From: Rhinopomastus cyanomelas
Taxonomy: Eukaryota > Chordata > Aves > Bucerotiformes > Rhinopomastidae
DNA: 64,000 nucleotides
Assembly: GCA_013400115.1 (NCBI GenBank)
Contig: VXBP01007139.1
Location: 278,727-342,726 of the forward strand
Reading direction: 5' to 3'
Shown here: one piece after another, positions 56,716 through 64,000 of the stretch
Position numbering within the stretch: the stretch's first letter is position 1
Layout: every line of letters starts with the position of its first letter
Translations under genes and position numbers: made by a program
Notes under the pieces: generated by a model
What the model was told of the DNA's origin: nothing
What the model saw: the letters and a program-made list of their open reading frames with translations, nothing else
Databases searched by the model: none

Positions 56716-59700
56716 CTGGAGAAGTAAGAAACAAACCAGCACTGAAATGGAATAACTATCGCATTTACATTATGAATTACAAAACCACAGGTTACCAAGC
56801 GAGTAACTGTGGAATCAGGAACAACCAGGTTTAAACATATTTTTTGTAATTCCCCAATGGCACTGCATTATTTTACCTTACCTGAAATACCCCAAAAGCA
56901 TCAGCTTCTCTCTTCTAAGTAATAAATTGCTGTGTTTTCTGAAATTATTTTTGAATGGTGTCAAATGAGCAGCAGCAATCAAATACATTTCTGTTTTGTA
57001 CTCAAGGATACAAGACACAACCCTGCTCTGTACTGCTATGGGGTTCTGAAAGCTGTACTGTGCAGCTGCAGAAACCTGCTGCCATCTTAATTTTTCTTGT
57101 TTCAGACCAGTCGTTTTGTCATAAGTGCTCTTCAGACCATTACTGTGGAGTTTGTCTTACAGTTCTTCTTTTACATGAAAGAGTGCAGGGTGAGGTCTCA
57201 CAAAAGCTTACCTGACAGTTGAAGAAGAGCATTTGAAACATTAATTTTCCAGACAATCTTAATCTCCTTGACATGGTAAATGCACACTAGCACAAGCCTT
57301 TTCCTGACTGCCCACAGTAGTATTTCATTTTCTACAAAATGAGGTGTCACTAGTTCCTACCTCTGTATGAAACATGTATTCCAGATATAACGTTAAGGAC
57401 TTGTGTGTCTCAGAGTTCTACAAAGGTGGTGCAACATCTCTCTGCAATATTTGGTTACCTAATAGAGTCAGAGAGACAAGGATCACATTGTCATACCTGG
57501 CATTGTAGGTGCCAATCATCCACAGGGTCCTTCCACTCGTTGATTTCCCGTTGTACAGCTGCTAACTCATCCTGCAGGAAGCACCACATCAGAGCCACAT
57601 TGCAGCCATTCACCCAGTTGTGGTTAATGGAAATTGTGTCCTCCTGAGGGAATACATTAAAAGGCTGTTTAATTGTTCCTCTGTCTGAGCATTAAGAGCA
57701 CAAACTTAAGATGAAGTGTTGGGAAGAGAGGCACAAGGATATTAGATTTTTATTTGGAATCATCAAGACCAATTAGTTAATATTTTCCATTATTAAATTA
57801 CAATTTACAGTTAGATTAACAGCCCCAACATAAGCTTGCTGCCCACTTCTCTATCTGTGTGAAGAAAATGAGCCAGTGCGTGCCCAGGTGTCCAACAGCA
57901 TCTTGGCTGTGTCAGGACCAGGGCCAGCAGGACCAGGGCAGGAATCATCACACTGTACTGGCACTGGGGAGGCCCCACCTCAAATCCTGGGGTCAATTCC
58001 AGGCACTTCACTGCCTGGACACTCAGGGGCTGGAGTGGGTCCAGAGAAGGGCAACGGAGATGGGGAAGAGTCTGGAGCACAATTGCTCTGAGGAGCAACT
58101 GAGGGAACTGAGGGAGTGTAGACTGCAGAAAAGGAGGCTTGGGGGAGACCACCTCATTCCATACAGCTCCCTAAAATTCAGGAGTTTGGAGCAATGCCAG
58201 TCTCCTCTCCCAAGGAACAAGCAACAGGATGAGAATAAACAGCCTCAGATTGCCCCAGGGGAGGTTTAGGTTGGTCCTGAGGAACAATTTCTGCCCACAA
58301 GGGTTCCTCAGGCCTGGCCCAGGCTGGCCAGGACAGTAGTGGAATCCCTGAGTCTGGAGGGATTTCAAAGCTGTGAAGATGTGAGGTGAGGGACAGGGGT
58401 TAGTGGATACCTGGCAGTGCTGGGGTAACAGTTGGACTCAGCAATCTTAAAATTCTCTTCAAACCTAAATGATTTGTGACTCTGTACTGGTTATCTTACC
58501 AGATTGTAAACCTGATGATGCCATCCACTGGGGATGAAGACTATCTCCCCTGCTTCCTGCACAATTTCAACAGGGGGTTGACTTTGGTTGTAGCGAGGGT
58601 AAACACTCCTGTCCCGAAGACTAGGTGCTGTCACATCGAAGGGCAAGTTGCCGTGGCGGTCCTTCAGATACTCCTCCTGCCCCGCAGGGTACAGCAGCCA
58701 CTTCTTTCTCCCACATATATTGGCCGACCAGCTATAAGAACGGAAAACGTCAGCATGGAATGGAGTCCTGTGGGAAAAGCAGAAGTTTTAATGAAGAGAA
58801 TGGAAAAAAAGCTGAATTAAAGCCTCTGGGAATCTACCATATGCACAGAAATCAACCTTCACCATGTAAAAGTGATCCCACACGACAGACCTCAATTAAT
58901 TTTGATAGGCCACTAGAACTACATAGGATTTGTTGAATCACAGAATGGTTTAGGTTGAAAAGGACCTCTGAGATCATCTATTTGTATCCCTCCCTGCTGT
59001 GAGCAGTGGGACCTCCCACCAGACAAAGTTATCAAGAGCCCCATCCAACCTGGTCTTGAACACTTCTAGCCGCCACTTCCCTGGGCAGCCTGTTCCAGTA
59101 CCTCAGCACCCTCACAGGAAGGAATTTCTTCCTGTGATCTAACCTAAATCTCCCCTTTTAGCTTGAAATCATCCTCCTTGTCCTATCACTAGAGTCCTCA
59201 TAAAACGTCCATCCAGCTTTCCTGTAGCCTCTTCAGGTACTAGAAGGCTGCTAGAAGGTCCCCCTGGAGCCTTCTCCAGGCTGAACAGCTCCAATTCTTT
59301 CAGCCTCTTCCCATAGCAGAGGGGCTCCAGTCCTCTGATCATCCTCAGGCTCTTATCCTCTGCACGGCACCATCAGCTAGTTCTGAACCTCTCCCACAAA
59401 TCACTCAATAGCAGGACATCTGTGACATGAACTGAACTGTAAATTGAGCTTTATCAACAAGGCTGAACTCAATTCTCTCACGAATTATCTCACTGACTCA
59501 TCAGTGCCCCTCCACGGCCTCTGCTGACGCTGCAAATCACAAGCAGCTGATGATCCCCAAGGGGATTTTTGTCTCTAAAACTTTATACAGGCCAGCTGAC
59601 AATTTTCTGCAGATTTTCTGTTACAAGGTTGAGGGCTTTTTGAGGTGTGACACTACCTGATGACATAGGACAGCTCACATCCAAACCCAAGTGATGCTGT

Positions 59701-62700
59701 TTGAGAAACAAGGTTGGCAGGGTTTGAGGTTCAACAATATACAGCATGATGCTGCCCTGAAGGACATGATATTAACCTTTAAAATAGTATGTGAGAAGGA
59801 CAGAAACCTTCCTTACCATGAACCTTTGGGTCCCATGTAGACAAAGCGGTAATCATCCACAGCTACTGCATCCCAGTACTCATTCAGCCAGTCAGATGAG
59901 AAATACACGGGGGTTGTATAAACATCTTGTGCAGGGAAAGCTCTTGAAAAAAGAATAAACTGTGTGTTGGACACAGAGCTCAGTTGCCTCTTCTCCCTCA
60001 GTTAACAAAATCCACATACAGAGACTGCTGCAGGCCATTAATCTCAATCCCACACTGGTGGGGTTGGAAAGGACCTCTGGGGATCATCTAGGCCAACCCC
60101 CTGCTAGAGCAGGGTCACCCAGAGCAGATTGTGCAGGACGGTGTCCTGATGAATTTAGGATCAATTTTAGAGCAGGAGATTCCACAGGCTCTCTGAGCAG
60201 CCTGTGCCTCTCTGGGCAGCCTGTGCCAGGGCTCCATCACCCTCAATGTAAAAAAAATTTCTCCTGCTCTGGTGGAAGTTCCCATGTTCCAGTTTGTGCC
60301 CACTGCCCCTTATCCTGCTGCTGGGCACCACTGAAAAGAGTCTGGGTCTGGGTCCATCCTCTACCCACATTATTTAGCTATTGCTCAGCTTTGATCAGAC
60401 CCCTTTCAGCCTCCTTTTCTTCTCCTGAACAGCTCCAGGGCACTCAGCCTTTCCTTAATGAAGCTCCAGTTTCCCTCAGCATCTATGTAGCCTCTGCTGG
60501 ACTCTCTCCAGTAGTTACCCATCTCTTTTGAACTGTGAAGCTCAGTGCTGGACCCAGGACTCCAGATACAACTTCAACAGGGCAGCGCAGAGCCTGGTCC
60601 CATCTTCCTGACATTAGCCCTTTAGATATTTCTATCTAATGAGATATCTATTTCCATCTATCTTATGAGATGTTCCCTCAGTCTTCTCCTTTCCAGGCTG
60701 AACCCCAACTCTCACAGCCTCTCTTCATAAGGAAGATGTTCCAGTGGCTCTGCACTGGACTGTCTCTAGTAGCAACCTGTCCTTCTTGAACTGGGAAGCC
60801 CCGAACTGGACACACTATTCCAGATGCAGCCTTATCAGGGCAGAGTAGATGGGGATTTGAGTGAAAAGACATGAAAGTTCTACACAGACACAATAATCAA
60901 TGGATAATAAAGGACTGTAACTCTCTTACCTGCTCAGGTGCCAGTCCTTGAGGTAAAGGCACCCTCGGGATGAACGATATCCATTTCTGATGTACTCTTT
61001 CCAGTACTTTATGTACTCCTTGAAGAGGAGCTGCTCCTTTGGGTTGGAATTGTACTCCTTGACATCACAATTGGCAACAGGTACAAGAGCCTCTCCTGAA
61101 ATATAAATTCTTCCAGAATTAATGATGCTGAAATTTAATCCCCACTGCAGAAGCCCATGCAGTGTTACAGACTGGGGAATGAGTGGCTGGAGAGTGGCCT
61201 GGCAGAAAGGGAACTGGCAGTACTGGTTGAATATGAGCCACCTGTGTGCCCAGCTGGTGTGAAAAGCCAATGGCATCCTGGCTTGTATCAGGAATACTGT
61301 GGCCAGCAGGACTAGCATGTAATTTTCTCCCGGCACTGTGCACCAGTGAAGCCTCACCTTGAGTACCGGGGATAGGTCTGGGCCCCTCACTTCAAGAAAG
61401 AGATTGAGGTGCTGGAGTGGGTCCAGAGGAGCAACAAGGCTGGGGACAGGACTGGAGGAAAAGCCTTATGAGGAGAGGCTAAGGCAGCTGGGGTTGTTTA
61501 GCCTGGAGAAGACTCAGAGGGGACCATATCACTCTCTATAACTACCTGAAGGGAAGTCGTAGACAGGTGAAAGTCAGGCTAATTCTCCTAGGCAACTAGC
61601 AACAGGATGAGAGGGCAAGGCCTGAAGCTGCACCAAGGGACATTTAGGTTGGAGGGTACAAAATGCTTCCTCACAGAAAGGTTGTTTATGGAATGGACTG
61701 CCCTGGGTGGAGTCATCATCCTTGGAGGTGTTCAAGGCAGACTGGATGTGGCACTTAGTGCCCTGGGCTAGTTGATGTCAGGTCATAGGCTGGGCTGGAT
61801 TGAGAGATCTTTTCCAGTCTTAGTAATTCTGTGTTAATACCTGGGCTCTATAAAGCTAAACACAGGACAAACCCAGAAAGCAGCAGTCCCCAGCCCAGAT
61901 CTTGCTCCTAGCACCATCATTCTGAGCAAAAGTGCTTCAGACAAGCAGTTATTTATTTAATTGTGACCTGAATTTTCCTCTTAAGCTACATTAGGACTGT
62001 GGCATTGGCTCCTACTAAATACATTAATAATTTACAGACAGAAGAGATATTTCACTGCAACTACAGAACACAGTGGAGAATAAAAATGAATAAAATGAGG
62101 AGGGACTTTTTATGAGGGACTCTAGTGAAAGGACAAGGACGATGATTTCAAGCTAAAAGAGAGAGATTTAGATTAGATCTTTGGAAGAAAATCTTCCCTG
62201 TGAGGGTGCTGAGGCACTGGAACAGGTTGCCCATGGAGGTTGCTGCTGCTCTATCCCTGGAAGCGTTCAAGGCCAGGTTGGATGGGGCTCTGGGCCACCT
62301 CGTCTGGTGAGAGATGTCCCTGCCATGGGTTGGAACTAGATGATCTCCAATTTCTCTTCCAGCCTAAACCAGCCTGTGATATTATGAATTCCTTCCTCTT
62401 GCCTGGGGAAAGACTCAGGCTCACTTTAAGCAGCTAGAAAAATCAGTATGGCTAAATTATACAACACTTTTATTTCATTGTGGGAATAGATTGGAATCTG
62501 TGAAAACACAAAGCATGAGCAAGTACAAAAAAATCAAAGCATTAACTTGGACAAAAGACTATAGAATTGCTTGATTTTGTCTATCATTTAGTGGACATGG
62601 TTTAACAAGGTACTAAAAATGCCACGACTTACCAAACTTCTGCAGCAGATGATCAAAGTTAGGCTTCCCATCCCAAGTGACCCAATTTCTCCTGCTGCCC

Positions 62701-62897
62701 CAGTCTTCAGTGAATTTAGCTGAGAAAATGCAGGGGTGGTTGGGAATCAAATAATCCCGGAAAAAGTCTGAGTACGTGAAGGAGTCTACTTTTTCAATAA
62801 AGTCAACGTGGCCTCCGGGGAGGCAGAACGCACCCTGAGATGAACTGCTGTAGTCACGAAAGAAGGCAGTGGAACAGGCGAATGTTGCCCTGTCCAT
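56404..62897 (-). CDS. JMJD4: JMJD4, JmjC-domain 2-oxoglutarate oxygenase (eRF1 lysyl C4-hydroxylase), 6 coding exons, 427 aa
   Basis: Minus-strand exons in transcript order: 62897-62633, 61095-60930, 59942-59817, 58767-58500, 57643-57497, 56715-56404. GT-AG junctions join in exact phase to 427 codons plus TAA. The protein matches vertebrate JMJD4 along its length, for example GSRRNWVTWDGKPNFDHLLQ, VPVANCDVKEYNSNPKEQ, RGCLYLKDWHLSR, GRKKWLLYPAGQEE and ISINHNWVNG. The Fe(II) triad is His190-x-Asp192 and His270 in SGWHHQVYNL, so the enzyme should be active. Known of the family: JMJD4 hydroxylates Lys63 of release factor eRF1 and supports translation termination, mainly in the cytoplasm. CR1 repeats sit in several introns. 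The gene is convergent with ALS2CL. Confidence 0.97.
56716..57496 (-). other. JMJD4 intron 5
   Basis: About 0.78 kb of AT-rich unique sequence. No repeat or additional exon was recognised. Confidence 0.75.
57497..57643 (-). CDS. JMJD4: JMJD4 coding exon 5
   Basis: Acceptor 'gtattccctcag', donor GTATGA; 49 whole codons (276-324). EDTISINHNWVNGCNVALMW closes the double-stranded beta-helix core. The following helix matches the family 'FLQQELCAVQEEVSEWRD'. Confidence 0.96.
57860..58480 (+). mobile_element. CR1 LINE fragment, about 620 bp, filling JMJD4 intron 4
   Basis: It is sense to the window and antisense to JMJD4. 'gtgcccaggtgtccaacagc', 'actgtactggcactggggag', 'gtccagagaagggcaacgga', 'ggaggtttaggttggtcctg' and 'aaacctaaatgatttgtga' are CR1 blocks. 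It occupies most of the 856-bp intron and ends about 20 bp from the exon 4 donor. Confidence 0.92.
58500..58767 (-). CDS. JMJD4: JMJD4 coding exon 4 (JmjC catalytic core)
   Basis: Acceptor 'ctgcttttcccacag', donor GTAAGA. It contains TPFHADVFRSYSWSANICGR with the Fe-binding His190 and Asp192, KKWLLYPAGQEE, and IPSGWHHQVYNL with the distal His270. Phase 0 end. A sense-of-window CR1 begins about 20 bp beyond the donor. Confidence 0.97.
58935..59390 (-). mobile_element. CR1 LINE fragment, antisense to window, in JMJD4 intron 3
   Basis: 'aatcacagaatggtttaggt', 'aggacctctgagatcatcta', 'gttccagtacctcagcaccc' and 'gctgctagaaggtccccctg'. It is highly similar to 41190-41705. Confidence 0.9.
59817..59942 (-). 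CDS. JMJD4: JMJD4 coding exon 3
   Basis: Acceptor 'attcttttttcaag', donor GTAAGG. VYFSSDWLNEYWDAVAVDDY and RFVYMGPKGSW equal the mammalian 'VYFSSDWLNEFWDALDVDDYRFVYAGPAGSW'. The acceptor AG was chosen by phase because two AGs are adjacent. Confidence 0.96.
60040..60870 (-). mobile_element. Two consecutive CR1 fragments in JMJD4 intron 2
   Basis: 60040-60600: 'gttggaaaggacctctgggg', 'gggcagcctgtgccagggct' and 'cagctccagggcactcagcc'. 60660-60870 repeats the same CR1 segment ('ccaggctgaaccccaactct', 'ggctctgcactggactgtct'), so it is a separate insertion. Its frames give only repeat-derived peptides. Confidence 0.88.
60930..61095 (-). CDS. JMJD4: JMJD4 coding exon 2
   Basis: Acceptor 'tttatatttcag', donor GTAAGA. 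It encodes GEALVPVANCDVKEYNSNPK through RGCLYLKDWHLSR, one of the most conserved blocks of JMJD4. Residues 89-143, phase 2 end. Confidence 0.96.
61190..61842 (+). mobile_element. CR1 LINE fragment, about 650 bp, in JMJD4 intron 1
   Basis: 'gccaatggcatcctggcttg', 'actgtggccagcaggactag', 'gaaaagccttatgaggagag' and 'gggctggattgagagatctt' with 'agtaattctgtg'. Sense to the window and antisense to JMJD4, about 95 bp from exon 2. Confidence 0.92.
62095..62395 (+). mobile_element. CR1 LINE fragment, about 300 bp, in JMJD4 intron 1
   Basis: 'gtgagggtgctgaggcactg', 'gaacaggttgcccatggagg' and 'gtccctgccatgggttggaa' with 'ttcttccagcctaaacca'. Same subtype as 8598-9055. Confidence 0.9.
62633..62897 (-). 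CDS. JMJD4: JMJD4 coding exon 1 (start codon)
   Basis: The ATG at 62897 begins MDRATFACSTAFFRDY, matching the mammalian 'MDRETRALADSHFRG' start. The frame is open upstream to about 62966 but has no other ATG there. Donor GTAAGT. Codons 1-88, phase 1. Kozak context is weak at -3 (T) but has G at +4. A plausible acceptor 'gcacaacag' at 62952-62954 may define the exon's 5' edge at 62951. Confidence 0.93.
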
Positions 62898-62951
62898 GCA
62901 GGCTGAATCCTCTTCCTGGCTTAGCCAAGACAGCGTTGAGCAGATGATACC

Positions 62952-63439
62952 CTGTTGTGCTACCAAAAAACCCCATCAAATGCAAACTTGCTTAAAAATA
63001 CATCTTGAGTCTCTAAATCCATGAAAACTCATAGGAAAATATAAATGGAGGAGATAAAATAAGAAGCATTCCACCACCTTAGGCTAGTTAGGCTTTTCCA
63101 TACTTTATGGAGTTTAACACCAGTGAGATATCTGACAGCAAAGATGTCTATGGATGGGGAGGATCTTGTTTTTCCTTCATCACCTTCTTCCCAGGGTGAC
63201 CACGTTCTCTGGGGATGAACATCAGAGGCTGCTTCCTTACTAAAACAGCACAAATATTAATTTCAGTGAGGTATCCCTGATAAACAAATTAATGGAAAGG
63301 GTTAAAGACCCTAAAATATTTAGGACCCTCATTTGAGTCCTGAGAAGCCACTACAGCACCTGTGCTGAGGCTTATCCCTCTGGCACCCGCACACCGCCCC
63401 CAGACCTTCTTCTATGAACCAGACAGCAATTATAGGTTT
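62952..63439 (-). other. Region between JMJD4 coding exon 1 and the CpG-rich promoter
   Basis: It is probably a 5' UTR intron. An open frame on the minus strand over 63029-63253 has no recognised homology. No CR1 was seen. Confidence 0.5.
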
Positions 63440-63445
63440 AAAAAA

Positions 63446-63460
63446 GGGGGGGGGGAGGGG
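63446..63460. repeat. G-run (G10-A-G4) at the promoter edge
   Basis: A run of ten G, then A and four G, on the plus strand at the boundary of the CpG-rich block. On the JMJD4 sense strand it is C-rich. Run length may be an assembly estimate. Confidence 0.75.
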
Positions 63461-63662
63461 CAAAACGGGTAATACCGAGGAAAAGAAACGGGAGGACGGG
63501 CGAGCACAGAGCAGGGTGCCCGAGGACTAACGAAGCCACAAACCCCATAGGGACAGGCCCCAGAGCGTGAAGGGAAGATCTAGGGTGGGTAAAGAGAAGA
63601 CTTAAGGGAGGTGAAGGGGAGACACAGGGAGGGGTAAATCCGAGATCCGAGTTCTCGCTGAA

Positions 63663-63746
63663 GGGCAGCGGAGCCGCCATAAGGCGGCTCCCTTCCTCNT
63701 CCTCGCGGAGGGGCAGCGCCCCCGCCATAAGGCGGCTCCCTTCCTC
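63663..63746. repeat. Two 36-bp direct repeats with palindromic cores in the JMJD4 promoter
   Basis: Copy 1 (63663-63698) and copy 2 (63711-63746) differ only at four consecutive positions (gagc versus cccc). Copy 1 contains a perfect 8-bp inverted repeat, gagccgcc-ataa-ggcggctc (63671-63690). Each carries ATGGCGG on the minus strand, resembling a YY1 core. An N at 63699 lies directly between the copies. Confidence 0.85.
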
Positions 63747-64000
63747 ACGGAGCTCCAGAGAGGGACCCGGACGCCATAGAGCGTCGCACACGGTGTCCCC
63801 GCGTTTGACTGTCGGTCCTCCCGCAGGAGCTGAGGGAACCCCGGGAGGGCGGGGGTCAAACACACATAAATACAGAGACTTACCCCTCACCTTCCCTCTA
63901 AACAGGGCCGCACTCTCACTGCGGGGGGCGAGAACAGCTGGGCCAGGAGGAGCGTCGGAACCCCATCGCTGGGCGGGCGGGGCTCGGGGGGGGAGGGAAG

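Larger units (their letters stand above)
63440..64000 (-). promoter_or_regulatory. JMJD4: JMJD4 CpG-rich promoter / 5' UTR region
   Basis: Base composition shifts abruptly to GC- and CpG-rich from about 63440 to the window edge. GC boxes occur at about 63970-63988 (gggcgggcggggc). A good donor reading out on the minus strand (GAGGG|GTAAGTCT, exon end about 63884) suggests a non-coding first exon. In mammals JMJD4 shares a bidirectional promoter with SNAP47; whether SNAP47 follows beyond 64000 cannot be seen here. Confidence 0.65.

Noticed and set aside
59962..60531. 189-codon open frame on the plus strand
   Set aside because: It translates the non-coding strand of CR1 fragments inside JMJD4 intron 2.
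63029..63253. Minus-strand open frame between the JMJD4 promoter and coding exon 1
   Set aside because: It has some protein-like composition and a nearby 'ccccag' acceptor, but no recognised homolog and no clear donor; kept only as a note.
1..64000. CRISPR arrays, bacterial operons, phage or plasmid features, rRNA or tRNA genes
   Set aside because: None seen. Regularly recurring motifs in the window are dispersed CR1 ends, not spaced direct repeats.

Overview
This is vertebrate nuclear DNA, almost certainly from a bird. It has spliced genes with GT-AG introns and a very high load of 5'-truncated CR1 LINE copies, recognised by the avian CR1 3' end ('aggtcttttccaacctaaa' followed by 'attctatgattctgtga') on either strand. 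By eye about 40 CR1 fragments cover roughly 20% of the window. That is more than expected for a typical bird and is reminiscent of Piciformes (woodpeckers and relatives), but the species cannot be named from this sequence.

Layout. Positions 1-25.0 kb hold CR1 fragments, simple repeats and unique non-coding sequence, with no convincing protein-coding gene. Positions 25.0-53.25 kb hold the complete coding part of ALS2CL (ALS2 C-terminal-like) on the plus strand. Its 25 coding exons splice in perfect phase to 951 codons plus stop, followed by a 3' UTR with two AATAAA signals. Positions 53.25-56.4 kb are a repeat-rich spacer. Positions 56.4-62.9 kb hold JMJD4 on the minus strand, with six coding exons encoding 427 residues. 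Its CpG-rich promoter region lies at about 63.4-64.0 kb. The two genes are therefore arranged tail to tail.

Function. ALS2CL is a cytoplasmic/endosomal regulator with a DH-like region, a PH-like region, eight MORN motifs and a C-terminal VPS9 (Rab5-family GEF) domain. JMJD4 is a JmjC 2-oxoglutarate/Fe(II) oxygenase, known in mammals as the C4 lysyl hydroxylase of the translation release factor eRF1. Nothing suggests that the two act together; their linkage is a matter of synteny. Both coding sequences look intact and functional.

I looked for an undescribed system and did not find one. The most unusual features are the CR1 density and how close CR1 copies lie to exons, a 44-bp nested CR1-like end flanked by a short target duplication inside another CR1, a duplicated palindromic element with ATGGCGGC cores at the JMJD4 promoter, and a phase-compatible possible alternative N-terminus for JMJD4. 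The assembly has small N gaps at 10604-10612, 51626 and 63699.
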